Shown: positions 1-11,260 of the stretch, piece after piece | How the letters are laid out: every line of letters begins with the position of its first letter | Position numbering within the stretch: position 1 is the first letter of the stretch | Made by a program: the position numbers and the translations under genes | The notes under the pieces: model-generated | Database searches by the model: none | Seen by the model: only the letters and a program-made list of their open reading frames with translations | Told to the model about the DNA's origin: nothing | NCBI RefSeq assembly: GCF_000002235.5 | Contig: NW_022145605.1 | Coordinates: forward strand, 35,308,579 to 35,372,578 | Length of the DNA: 64,000 nucleotides | Direction: 5' to 3' | From: Strongylocentrotus purpuratus | Taxonomy: Eukaryota > Echinodermata > Echinoidea > Camarodonta > Strongylocentrotidae

Positions 1-345
1 AGAGAGAGAGAGAGAGACTTAACATAGCTAATGTTTGTTTACATTCCAAATGATACTGGTAAGGTATTGGTATTTTTTATAGATCTATCATACATTTGAA
101 ATAAAAAGGGAAAGTAGGAGGGAGGGAGAGAGAGAGAGAGAGAGAGAGAGACTTAACATAGCTAATATTTGTTTACATTCCAAATGATACTGGTAAGCTA
201 TTGGTATTTTTTATAGATCTATCATACATTTGAAATAAAAAGGGAAAGGAGGAGGGAGGGAGAGAGAGAGAGAGAGACTTAACATAGCTAATATTTGTTA
301 ACATTCCAAATGATACTGGTAAGCTATTGGTATTTTTTTATAGAT
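1..345 (+). repeat. Three ~130-bp tandem units with GA microsatellite
   Basis: Each unit has a (GA)n run, ACTTAACATAGCTAAT, ATGATACTGGTAAG and TTTTTTATAGATCTATC. Units start near 17, 151 and 277. The last one abuts the first visible SUDS3 exon, so its acceptor-like TATAG has been copied. Confidence 0.9.
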
Positions 346-409
346 CTATCATACATTTGAAATGAATATGTTTCTCCTTAACTGCCATGTACGTTCATTC
401 TGCTATACA

Positions 410-454
410 TTAAATGAGGAGGAGATTGCATCAGATCTGAAGGCCCTCACTAAG
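410..454 (+). CDS. SUDS3: SUDS3 exon a (5' boundary uncertain)
   Basis: Reads LNEEEIASDLKALTK and ends in phase 0 at donor GTATGT (455). The left border is unclear. The nearest good acceptor (T-run plus TATAG, ending about 343) lies in the last unit of the 5' tandem repeat and leaves the frame open. AGs at 417-418 and 420-421 are alternatives. The right end is secure. Confidence 0.65.
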
Positions 455-3400
455 GTATGTCCTTTTATAAACATTTCCATATAATTCTATATAATTCCTT
501 TCATATTCATTTATAAACCCTTCCATATAATTTCATATAATTTTATTCATGTTCTTTTGAAGAATTTAATTCCCCCCCCCCCCCAAAAAAAAATAAATAA
601 AAAATAAAAATATATATATATATATTGTATGCTGGGCTTGGCATCAATATATATATAACTGGGACATATGGGTGACCCAAATTTACGTCTAGACTAAATA
701 TTTTACAACTGTATGGGGCTCATGCATCCAGACTCTCAAAAGTCAAATTCTGATCCCCTTCAAAAAAATGTTAGTGAACAGCCATGTTGTATGTTATGAA
801 ACTTACAGGTTTTTTATGCCTCCGTTATGAAGTAGCCGGAGGCATTATGTTTTCGGGTTGTCCGTCCGTACGTACGTACGTACGTCTGTACGTACGTCTG
901 TACGTACGTACGTCCCGTTCTCGTGATCGCGTTATCTGAAGAACTGGTTGATGGATTCCTGCCAAACTTTAGTCATGTATGTATCTTGTAGAGCCGATGA
1001 ACTGATTAGATTTTGGGGTTACGAGGTCAAAGGTCAAAGGTCACAGGGCTCATTATGTATGCAAAACGAGCTCGTGATCGCGTTATCTGAAGAACTGGTT
1101 GATGGATTCCTGCCAAACTTTGGTCATGTATGTATCTTGTAGAGCCGATGAACTGATTAGATTTTGGGGTCACGAGGTCAAAGGTCAAAGGTCACAGGGC
1201 TCATTATGTATGCAAAACGAGCTCGTGATCGCGTTATCTGAAGAACCGATTGATGGATTGCTGCCAAACTTAGGTCATGTATGTTACTTGCAAAGCTGTA
1301 AAACTGATTAGATTTTGAGGTCATGAGGTCAAAGGTCAAAGGCCACAGGGCTCATTATGTATGCAAAACGAGCTCGTGATCGCGTTATCTGAAGAACCGA
1401 TTGATGGATTGCTGCCAAACTTAGGTCATGTATGACTGTATGTTACTTGCAGAGCCGATGAACTGATTAGATGTAGGGGTCACAAGGTCAAAGGTCATGG
1501 GCTCATTATGTATGCAAAAATAGCTTGTAATCACAATATTCTGAGAACCTGTTAAAGGCCCACTGCACTACTTGTAGCTACTTGCGCCCTCTATATAACA
1601 AACAATGCCTAATCGGTGACCATTGGTCCCCCATGATCCTCTTTTTCTTATGTTAACTGAGAGCTGAGTTGATGAGATAACCACCTGTCCAGAGACCTTG
1701 CAGGGCGCTCTAATCCCTCCTGTAAACTATGGCAGATAAGCTTTAATGGATTACAATTGAACTTGAATTCGAAAAATTTCTTCTGTTTTGGTTTGTAAAA
1801 TTGCTCTATGACGGAGGCATCATTTTCGACTGCGCGCAGTCGAAGTTCCATCTAGTTTTTTATAGTGTCTTTGCTTTTCTTATAACTTCCAATTTACATT
1901 TGACTTGAACTCTTAGTAGAATTTAAAAGAAGCACTATAGTTCTCCTGAGAACTATATGCTAAGAAGGATAACAAACGGTCCTTTTCAGGACTACACTCC
2001 TCCAAGAAAGATTACAGAGTCAGAGTCCTTTTCAAGACCCCTCAAACCTCTCTCTCTCTCTCACACATGGTGCACCCGCAACCTACTGTATAAGAAAAGA
2101 AATGTCACATATTAGGTGTTCAAGACATAAGCTTGCAGATTTTCTAAGCATATACTTTGTTTTTTTGTTTGTTTGTTTAACCTGACTGCTAAGAAAGCAT
2201 ACGTATGCTTGTAAGTATGCAATCAGGGGACAGATGGCTTTAATTCCTCTCCGAGGGACTTGGTAATGAGGATCAATGCCTTACCAAAGGGTACGTGCGC
2301 AGCGACTTAGTTTCGAACCCGGCACCTCTCGGTTAAGAGACATTGCTCTACCACTGAGCCAGCGCGCCTCCCCTTAACTTTACCCTATCAATTAGGTATG
2401 TTATAAGCGGCAGTATTGTAATTGTATTGTACCGTGCCTTTGTTTTAGAACAGTTTATACAGACTACATTGTTCATATTTTGTTTGGATAGGATCATAGA
2501 ATGACTGTACTGAATATAAATGAGAGGTATGGAAAAATAATAGATATGGAATTAAACCATTTCTGTGCTGTTTTTCCATTTTAAACAGAACAAGAGTGGG
2601 ACCACAAAGAAATCAGGTATGTATACAAACCAGTTGCTTGGTGACTTTTATTGTATAAACTGCATGTACATGGTAAAGGGTGTATTTGTATTACATGGCA
2701 CATCAAACTTATAAATCATTTTCCGAAGCTGTTTGCGTGTCTTTCAATTCAACTAACCACTTGGGGGAATTCAGATGAAGGGATGGGAGACATGATTCAG
2801 TAAAAGTCAGTAATTGATATAACTTCTCTGTTTTATAGAGATAATATGATATCTTCGGCAGGAAATTGAAAGAAAAACATCACACAATTTGTGCATTTCC
2901 CACTTTCTATTTTCAATTCTATGAGAATTTAAAAAAGAAACATATTATGCACTGGTGGTGTGGCAACATAACAGATATTTAAAAGTGGTGTATCTTGTCT
3001 CATCTTATAAGCCTTTCAGAGTGTGCTCTCATTTTCACTGTTTTGCTTATTTATGAAGCTTTCAGCTAGTGAGTGAGTGAGCTGTTATACTCTTCACCCT
3101 GTTCACTGCTATTCCTCATTTTTCCGATATTATTATTGATGGGTGTGCATTTGTTGTAATGGGATATAGGGATGGTTGATTAACAACATAAGGTTCAGGT
3201 AATTGGACAGGACTGTAAGATTTATAAGCTGTGCAAAGGGAGCTACAATAGGTTAGTTTTACAGAGGAGGTCTAAATGCTACATGGGGAAATTACTTGTT
3301 TAAAAATCCCGCTCTTCTGTCCGTTATTAAAGCCTTATTCATAATGCAGTAAACTGCCTCAAATTCACTGCATTTAAATGGAATGACAGAGCTGCCAACC

Positions 3401-6400
3401 ATTACGTTTTTCCCAGAATTATTCCGTTTTTTTCTCCACATTATTTTCTTCATAAAATGTGTTTTTTTTTTTTTTTAATTTACACACCGCACAGCAAATT
3501 ATTGTGATCAAATCAACATTTTAGGGCAAATTGTTGCCCTAAAAAGTTGATTTGATCACAAATTCAATAGAAAACTAAGGTCAAAACATACTTGAAGAGA
3601 AAAATATTCTCAAAAAGCATGAAACGCTGATAATACCAACAAAAAAAAATAAATAAATACCTTCCGTACTTGTAAATAAACTTAAGGTCCTAATATGGAT
3701 AAGTAAAAACAGCATGAGGAATGGACATTTCTACTTTGGAAGTGTGTCGCGCGTGGTTGTAAGTGTCGTTTTACTGAATTCCTCTTTTTTGCCATCATGG
3801 TTCCTTTTTTTGGTCGCACAAGGTTGGCAGCTCTGGAATGATTGAAGTGTAGTGCACATCACGAATGTGTATATTGCCTATCAAGAGACAGAAGAACATT
3901 AAGTTTGAACTGTTTGTGATGTGTTCACACTCAATTGTTGTTCAGCAGCCGATATTACAACTCACAGATTTAGTGCGCTACAATTTCCTTCTTACTTCCA
4001 TTTCCTTTCATTTTCTCATATTTTTCCGCGTATTTGCAAAAGTAGTTTGAGGGCAATTTACTGCATTTTGTTCTGGTCTTTCAGAGAAACTTTAGATATT
4101 ATATAACTGAGGTATAACAGTTGAGTTGGGTATGACATTTTGATGGGGAAATATTTTTGAGGGAAATGTAAAATAGAAGAAAGAAAAAAAACTAGCCTGG
4201 CAAGTGCCCTTTATCTTGGCAGGGTCCATGCGGAAGTCAGCTGAGAAGTCGTCATCCTGGAAACCTAAAGCTTGTAAGTTCTTGGCCCGCCTTCTTATAA
4301 CCCTTACGTCACCATGGTTACATGTTGTTTGAAGCACAAAAGGAATGTTTTCATACCCTCATTGATGAGTTTGGCCTCGCATGTAGAGACTTAGATGAAT
4401 AGCCAGTGAAGATATTTCTGATGAAATAGTAAACTTGTGAGAGGGGTGTAGTTTCAAAGACATTTGAATTGCAGCTGATGCATACCTGACACTATTACAA
4501 AGTATAATAGTGAATAAATAATACAAAAGTATTATACGAAATGCATGGCTGTTTCCAAAGAGGGAGAATCAAGATTTGAGCAATGTATGCAATGACTGTT
4601 AGAAAATCTGTGGCATTAAAAGCTTAATCAGTATTTTGTATAACTTTAAATGTGGGAATAATGTTCTGAAAGTTAGTGACAATTTTGAAGTTTTCCATCA
4701 TAATTGTTGAGAGAGACGTTTCCCTCCATAGATTTGTTTTGAGCCTAGAATCATAAACTCAGATATCCCTGCATTGAGCTTTAGATTAGTTTTCTACTAG
4801 GTTAGAAGCTATCATATTTTACCCTTTTTTTAATTCTTATCTTTGGTGATGTGCTCTTATTCCTATAACTGTATAACATTGTTTGTTTATTCACTGTAAC
4901 CCATTCATTTGAATTTCAGCTGATTTTATACCCTCTCAATATGGTATACATACGATTGATTAATACTAATTGACAATTGTTCTACTAACCCAATGTCTGT
5001 AAATTCTCACACTGCATGAATGATTGAATAAGCTCTTTCTTTGCAAATGGGTGATGCTGTTTTCTTTATTACATTTTTCCACACACTACACTACCTATTA
5101 CAATTTATATGTTATTGGAGGAAAGCTAATTTTGTCAGTTTGGCATATCATTTTCTCTACTTTTCAAGTTCAAAGATTAATATTGTACAAAAGGATACTG
5201 GAACATGTACTCTGGTAGAAATTATGCAGCAGGTACTATGCAGAGACACCTTTTTTTTCTGTTCACGCCTCAATTCTAAATCAGTCCACTTTACCCCAAC
5301 AATGGAATTTACACCTGACAAATTTTTCAATAACATTGCTTATATTTGCGTATGTATACACATGATTATTACGTTCATTATTTGTGCCCTGTTTGTGATG
5401 AAACCATGCAGTATATTACTATTGTTTACCATATTGCATTTATATCCTGTTGATTTCATTATCATGTGCATGAATTCTATTCAATCCTTGTTCAACAGCA
5501 TTAAATTATGAGTTTTTTGTTGTATTATTTTTACAAGTCTATCCCAATTGAATTTACCTGTGTTTACTTCTGTTTAGCTTGGAAACCAAAGACCGGTATG
5601 AAATCCCACTCCAACCACAGCAATCATAACCATAACAGCAGCAGCGGTGCCACCAGCAACGCTGCCGGTAGCACCAACACCGGCAGCACTACCACTGGTG
5701 CCACTGGCAGCACCAACACCACCACTACCTCCAGTGGCAGCCACTCCACAGGAAGCAGTAGCAACCACAAGTACAACGTCAGGATCGAGGATGGGAAACT
5801 GTTCTACGAGAAGCGCTGGTTCCATCGAGGCCAGAATGTCTATGTGGAGTCGAAGGACATGGGCAAAGTCAGCGCAATTGTAACCTCCATTGGGCAGATT
5901 GAGGTAAAGTGGCTTTTTTTTTCCTTCATTGTTTTACATGCAATGAATGATAAACCTGTGTTTAAAAGTCAGCCGTTAGATACGTGACCTTTGACCTTTC
6001 TGACAAGGTGCAGTGACGTGGAACGCTATGGTAGAGGGTCTAAAGGGATGTATGTGAGACCAGTATCTCAGACCATCTCTTATAAGTGGAAAACATATGT
6101 GGTTTGACTTGGATGATTCATGTGAAAGGGTAACCCATGATAACTGATTTTTTCTTTTTTTTTCTCCTTCAGTTCTTGGGGAAAAATCTCAAGAAATCAT
6201 GCAAATAACTGCATTAGAAGTAGACTTATTGTCCTATTAGCAGAATATTCTTATGATCCTTCATATACAATGGAATATATTGCTTGTTTCAAAACAAATT
6301 ACTAAATTTTTTAAAGAGTATTTCAGATTTGTATTGAGGCTTGTTAATCTTCTTTGCTTATTTCTGTAGCCCTCCTGCATCTAATGTATGTTAATTATGC

Positions 6401-8192
6401 ATTCAATATATTTGTTTAATTTTTTATGCCTCCGCCACCGAAGGTGGTGCCGGAGGCATCATGTTTTCGGGTTGTCCGTCTGTACGTCCGTCCCGTTTGA
6501 CCATTATCACAATATCTCAAGAACCATTTAAGATTTAAACTTAAGACTCCGGAATAGTATTTATCACCATAGGAAGACGATCTGATTAGATTTTGGAGTA
6601 CGTAGGTCAAAGGTCACAGGTCACAGAGGTCAACTTATGAAATTCCTTGTATTGAGTTTGTTAGCGCGATATCTCAAGAACCATTTGAGATTTAAACTTC
6701 AAACTTAAGGATAGTATGTATCACCATAGGAAGACGATCTGATTAGATTTTGGAGCACGTATGTCAAAGGTCAAGGGTCACAGAGGTCAACTTATGAAAT
6801 TCCATACATTTAGATTGTTATCATGATATCTCAAGAACCACTGGAGATTTAAACTTCAAACTTAGTGATAGTGTGTATCACTATAGGAAAACAATCTGAT
6901 TACATTTTGGAGCACGTAGGTCAAAGGTCAAGGGTCATAGAGGTCAACTTCTGAAATTCCATACATTGAGATTGTTATCATGATATCTCAAGAACCATTG
7001 GAGATGTAAAAACTTCAAACTTAAGGATAGTATGTATCACCATAGGAAGACGATCTGATTAGATTTTGGAGCACGTAGGTCAAAGGTCAAGGGTCACAGA
7101 GGTCAACTTATGAAATTCCATACATTGAGATTGTTATCATGATATCTCAAGAACCATTGGAGATGTAAAAACTTCAAACTTAAGGATAGTATGTATCACC
7201 ATAGGAAGACGATCTGATTAGATTTTGGAGCACGTAGGTCAAAGGTCAAGGGTCACAGAGGTCAACTTATGAAATTCCATACATTGAGATTGTTATCATA
7301 ATATCTCAAGAACCACTGGAGATTTAAACTTCAAACTTAATGATAGTGTGTATCACCATAGGAAGACAATCTGATTAGATTTTGGAGCACGTAGGTCAAA
7401 GGTCAAGGGTCACAGAGGTCAACTTATGAAATTCCATACATTGAGATCGTTATCGCGATATCTCAAGAACCACTGGAGAATTTTCACTTCAAACTTAATA
7501 ATAGTATGTATCACCATATCATAATATCTCAAGAACCACTGGAGATTTAAACTTCAAACTTAATGATAGTGTGTATCACCATAAGAAGACAATCTGATTA
7601 AATTTTGGAGCATGTAGGTCAAAGGTCAAGGGTCACAGAGGTCAACTTATGAAATTCCATACATTGAGATTGTTATCATGATATCTCAAGAACCACTGGA
7701 GATTTAAATTCCAAACTTGTTTAAATTGCTCTATGGCGGAGGCATCATTTTCGACTGCGCGCAGTCAAAATTCCATCTAGTTTTATTATCTGTTTAAAAT
7801 TATATACACTTAAAATATTGTATCAAACCATATTATGTCCATGAAAATGTATGATGAAAAAAAGATGCAGAAACCAATAAATCAAATCAAATCAAATCAA
7901 TAAAATCTGAGTCTAAATAATTATAATTATAAATCCTATTACATGTATACTAAAATTTGATTGGCGGTCCAATTAGAACATTCTTACGATTCTTGATATA
8001 TAATTGAATATAATAATTACTTCAGAGCAAAGAAGTGATTTTGTACATTATTTAAGATTCATATTAAAATACAATCTCCTTTTAATTTCTCAACAGATCT
8101 GGGTAAAGAAGACTCTTGACAACCAGAAGATGAGGATTTACGTCACACAGATGCAGAAAGGCAAATACAAGATCAGGAAACGATCTACATAG
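410..8192 (+). CDS. SUDS3: SUDS3/SDS3 C-terminal part (gene span, 5' end outside window)
   Basis: Sin3 histone-deacetylase corepressor subunit SDS3, a nuclear scaffold of the Sin3L/Rpd3L complex. Coding exons: about 410-454, 2589-2616, 5578-5903, 8097-8192; the phases join without a frameshift. Recognition rests on the C-terminal module: RIEDGKLFYEKRWFHRGQ, then VYVESKD, then IWVKKTLDNQKMRIYVTQMQ, ending KIRKRST-stop. This closely matches the capped-Tudor region at the end of vertebrate SUDS3. The upstream LNEEEIASDLKALTK matches the conserved acidic helix before it. The N-terminal coiled coil and Sin3-interaction exons lie left of the window. A Ser/Thr/Asn/Gly-rich linker in exon 5578-5903 is unlike the vertebrate linker. 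BRMS1 and BRMS1L are paralogues, but this C-terminal module fits SUDS3 best. AATAAA at 8406-8411 is a candidate poly(A) signal. Confidence 0.88.
811..1860 (+). mobile_element. Helentron/DINE-like element, copy 1, with DR1 tandem core
   Basis: 5' block with TTTTTATGCCTCCG and its inverted CGGAGGCAT, then a (GTAC)n run. The core is about 3-4 units of 151 bp (starts near 920, 1071, 1222, 1373), each with AGGTCAAAGGTCA-type direct repeats. The 3' block has CGGAGGCATCATTTT, the stem-loop CGACTGCGCGCAGTCG and CTAG about 10 nt later. A TTAA element is inserted at 1556-1742. No coding capacity; a repetitive 64-70 aa frame in it is a by-product of the units. Confidence 0.8.
1556..1742 (+). mobile_element. 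TTAA-flanked element family A, copy 1
   Basis: 187 bp between TTAA 1552-1555 and 1743-1746, inside the copy-1 Helentron-like element. Copy 3 of the host repeat reads CCTGTTAATGGATTAC here, so the empty site is known. Contains GATCCTCTTTTTC and GAGCTGAGTTGATGAGATA. Confidence 0.9.
2160..2373 (-). mobile_element. tRNA-derived SINE, family 1, copy 1
   Basis: Minus strand: GCTGGCTCAGTGGTAGAGC (A-box) and GGGTTCGAAAC (B-box), a body with CTTTGGTAAGGCATTGATC, and an (AAAC)n tail (GTTT repeats on plus at 2160-2178). Located in SUDS3. Confidence 0.88.
2589..2616 (+). CDS. SUDS3: SUDS3 exon b (28-nt microexon)
   Basis: TTTTAAACAG acceptor, NKSGTTKKS plus one base, then GTATGT donor. Its basic residues sit where vertebrate SUDS3 has a Lys/Pro/Ser stretch after the acidic helix. 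It starts in phase 0 and ends one base into a codon, which fits both neighbours. Confidence 0.75.
2617..5577 (+). other. SUDS3 intron, mostly empty
   Basis: AT-rich. Apart from the 3387-3835 element nothing recognisable; a 156-codon frame at 5041-5511 has no known similarity. Confidence 0.6.
3387..3835. mobile_element. CAGASCTGCCAACC element, copy 1 (6-bp duplication)
   Basis: 449 bp. Ends CAGAGCTGCCAACC and GGTTGGCAGCTCTG, flanked by GAATGA on both sides (3381-3386, 3836-3841). An inner palindrome (3504-3560) pairs TGTGATCAAATCAAC with GTTGATTTGATCACA. No ORF. Confidence 0.87.
5578..5903 (+). CDS. SUDS3: SUDS3 exon c (linker and first half of capped-Tudor module)
   Basis: Follows TTCTGTTTAG and ends before GTAAAG. 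The first ~60 residues are His/Asn then Ser/Thr/Gly/Ala rich, from near-repeats of a GGTGCCACTGGCAGCACC-type unit. They are followed by the conserved RIEDGKLFYEKRWFHRGQ and KVSAIVTSIGQIE. It takes one base from exon b and ends in phase 0. Confidence 0.9.
6421..7784 (+). mobile_element. Helentron/DINE-like element, copy 2, with DR1 tandem core
   Basis: Same 5' and 3' blocks as copy 1, around a core of ~157-159-bp units (GTTATCATGATATC starts near 6817, 6974, 7133, 7292, 7449). Each unit has GTAGGTCAAAGGTCAAGGGTC followed by GAGGTCAAC. Located in the last SUDS3 intron. Confidence 0.8.
8097..8192 (+). CDS. SUDS3: SUDS3 last exon
   Basis: Acceptor TTTCTCAACAG, then IWVKKTLDNQKMRIYVTQMQ and a basic end KIRKRST followed by TAG (8190-8192). 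It completes the capped-Tudor fold; the basic tail fits the nucleic-acid binding reported for this domain in SDS3. Confidence 0.92.
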   Translation: MWVKKTLDNQKMRIYVTQMQKGKYKIRKRST

Positions 8193-8405
8193 CCCAATCA
8201 CTGTATACAAATCATTTTAATAGGCGTGTTTATGATGTACTATATTGTAAATATTAATGTGGTCTGTTTTGAAGGGCCTGTTCTTACTGCCTCAGCAATA
8301 GATACTGAAAACAAAATATGGTCCACCTAGTCTTGGGAGCCTGAACGGTGCTAGAGTCTGGATGTTACAGAACAAAACCTTGAAGTTTCTGGAAAACATT
8401 TTTAG

Positions 8406-8411
8406 AATAAA
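8406..8411 (+). terminator. Candidate SUDS3 poly(A) signal
   Basis: AATAAA about 214 nt after the SUDS3 stop; a second AATAAA lies near 8664. Either would give a short 3' UTR. Confidence 0.4.
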
Positions 8412-8970
8412 AAGAGAAAGGCAATTGAATGTGTTCTTGCAGTGTTCTGACCAAATTTTAAATTTAAATTGAATGGAATTAATACAACTGATAGCTCTTC
8501 CAACATGCATCATTGAAAAGCCGTATCAGGAAGACTTTTATACTAGTTTATGCTTAGGGTTATTTATTTATTTTGGTTTTAGAATTATTGAAAGAGGCAG
8601 TGAGAACAGCTACATGTGTTCAACATAGTGACTGTATGGTAAGCCGATTACCAATCATGGTTAAAATAAATTGAAATTCTTTCATATGAGGTTTACTTTT
8701 ATGTATTTTCGACTACCGGTAATTATTTTTTCAATTGAAATCTAGGTGTGGTATTCTGAAGATATTTTTAGTTTCGATAAATGTGGAGAGATTTCAATTA
8801 TACATTTAAACTCTGTTTTGTTGGGATTTGCACAATTGTCTTCTTGAGCAATTTGTGTAACCAGCCACCTATGCAGTAACTTACTGATGGCTTTTCATTA
8901 TTAAATATAGTGTAACAATTGAAATGTTTAATTCTATATATTATGAAATACTTCCAGAATACCACTCTTT

Positions 8971-8984
8971 CCCCCCCCCCCCCC

Positions 8985-9022
<38 letters not shown>
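8971..9022 (+). repeat. C-run and CT microsatellite
   Basis: About 14 C followed by (CT)n, in the gap between SUDS3 and THOC5. Confidence 0.9.
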
Positions 9023-9025
<3 letters not shown>

Positions 9026-10800
9026 CTTCCCTTGCAATTCTCGCCTCTTTTCTTTAGCTATTCTCAACACTTCATCAACATAATTTCGCTCTGTCACTTT
9101 ATTCAATGTCTAAACTTCTTTGCACACATGTCGTGTAATGCCTAACCAAAAGTTGCATTTGACAACCTATAAGTATGCAAAAAGTCTGCCTAACACGGCA
9201 ACAACCATTATACATGGAGTGAATTCCATCTACATAGAACTAAAATTTGAAAAATTTAAATATTTCTTGGAGGAGCAATAGTAACGCTTGTAATCTGTGG
9301 CAGATTTTTTTTTTTTCTCTTCCCTTTCATGTTTTTGTTTAAATTACTAATGACGCAAGTGTAACACGCTTGACATCTCTGTATGTTTTAACACAGAGCT
9401 CAGTGAATCCGCACAAGACCTTTCTTGTGAGCAGTTACCATTCAGTTACATGTCATCAAACAAAAAACACTGCGGTTTTGCCACTTCATATCTGAAAAAG
9501 CATTTATTGTTTAAACTAGCAAAACATCCCCCCCCCCCCTCCCCACTTGCCTTTTCTATCCATTACAAAACCTTAAATCAATAGATGATGTGATCCATAT
9601 TTCTAAAAGAGCACCAGAGGTAAATTTCCCGATTGCAATTTTAATACTTTCTAATTTCAATTGAGTATTTTCTTCTAAAATAATACATATATTGCACATA
9701 CTCTCAGGGGGAATACATTCTCTTTCGTGAAGTCTATAAATCATAATTTGCAACAAAATAAAGCAATGCATTATTTAAAGATTTCATTCAGGTCTTATTT
9801 TATTATTAAAACCCTTCTAGGCTCGTATGTATATACATGACATGATGTTTACAAAATGTGAATATACAGGTATGTACCTTTGTACAAAACAATTTTTCAA
9901 TAAAATGAAAATAAAACACTACATTATGGTGGATGCGCCTTATGATTTGTGTACTTCTATGTTGTCTGACATAATAAAAATTTAACTGCATTGTTTTAAC
10001 AAAATCATTTTTAATAAAATGTTGAGTTCTGGTACAGATCAAAAGTAATTTGTTTAACTTAACATCATTCAAATTAAAAGCCTTTATTTCTAAATTTTGC
10101 TTGAAAAATTGCAATATAAAAAACAAAAAATATGTTATCAGTATCAACTTCCATATGTATTTTAACCGTAACTGAAGAAACCAAAGGTCTTCACAATTGT
10201 AAAGAAACAGTTTTTGCTTATTGGATATTGAATAGTGCAGAGTGTTGCATGCATGACTATAGAATAGTGTTTGGTATGAATTGGTCTTTTGTCTTTACAC
10301 TTCTGTTATGAGTTTGATGGGTTTTAAGCAAATGAACAACATGAATTGAAATGAATATGAAATTTCCCACAGATGCGAGTTCTACGTTAACAGGTGACCT
10401 CGGGCCTCTCGTATACAAATTTACATTTAAACACAACAAAAGAAAATAAATGAAACTTAATCTTCAACCAATCAGGATCATTTATTTGGAACTTACATTT
10501 GGTTGTTGTTGTTTTGTTCCTGGTTTTGGGGGATGTTTTTTAAATTCTTGGATCCAATTACATTTTGATACAGCACACCTTCTCATAAGACTCCAGCTCA
10601 AGTTACTTTGGTCTGGGTATATAATGGGTGAAAGCAACTTTAAAGGCAAGAGGCCCCTGGTCACATAAACACCTACATAGAACATATATATTTAGGGGTA
10701 TGTGTGTCCACAGGCTTAACAAATCAAAGTTGTCATTTGTGCGTTTGGAACTAACATGAAATAGGCATCAAATGGCACTCACCATCACATATTTTTGCCC

Positions 10801-10806
10801 TTTATT
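10801..10806 (-). terminator. Candidate THOC5 poly(A) signal
   Basis: AATAAA on the minus strand, about 390 nt after the THOC5 stop. Another candidate is near 10478-10484. Chosen by proximity only; no transcript evidence. Confidence 0.35.
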
Positions 10807-11193
10807 ATATTGTCCAAATTAAGTCTTAAGAAAAGATTTATGAAATATTGCATGTAAACTTCTTTAAAATACTGTTTGATATGAACTGTCCGGTTAAACC
10901 AACCTGTCTGGAAACATGTTGGTATATATGGCTTTCATGGTATGGAATTGCTCTTAAATCCATATGAACATTGTAAACTGACTCAGCTAGCAAGAGTGGA
11001 TCAAATTTAATTTTAAACAAATAAAAGCAGATTCATAGAAACACAAGAGATATCAGCTGATGAATATGTGAATTCATAGATTTCAAGATGGATTTCAGTC
11101 TGTGTTACTATAGGATTTCCACCACATTACCACAACCTAGTCTACAAGCAAATAAAGTCCCTAGCTGAACTGGAATGCTGACTGTCCTTGATG

Positions 11194-11260
11194 TTAAAGA
11201 CGTTGCATGAAGTATCCCTGCAGAGAGTTGTACTTGAATGGCTTGGATCGATTCCTACCC
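11194..11260 (-). CDS. THOC5: THOC5 exon 16 (stop)
   Basis: Residues 679-700: [20 protein letters not shown] then RL-TAA, matching the vertebrate KPFKYNHPQGFF end. The polypyrimidine tract is a pure T-run on the minus strand (an A-run at 11264-11290 on plus). Confidence 0.95.

Larger units (their letters stand above)
8193..11193. other. Convergent 3' gap between SUDS3 and THOC5
   Basis: About 3 kb holding both 3' UTRs. It has a C-run plus CT microsatellite (8971-9022), a C-run near 9530, and a ~55-bp segment near 9460-9510 resembling 14146-14205. ORFs here are short, AT-rich and not recognisable. No independent gene seen. Confidence 0.6.

Noticed and set aside
948..1311. Overlapping 64-70 codon frames reading MMDSCQTLVMYVSCRADELI
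   Set aside because: They repeat with the 151-bp units and recur at 42977-43180; the frame is a product of the tandem DNA repeat, not a gene.
2160..2373. Functional tRNA gene on minus
   Set aside because: A- and B-box are good, but it lacks a full cloverleaf, continues into a SINE body with an (AAAC)n tail, and has relatives in the window.
5041..5511. 156-codon plus-strand frame in a SUDS3 intron
   Set aside because: AT-rich, hydrophobic by composition, no recognisable family, and inside an intron of a well-supported gene.
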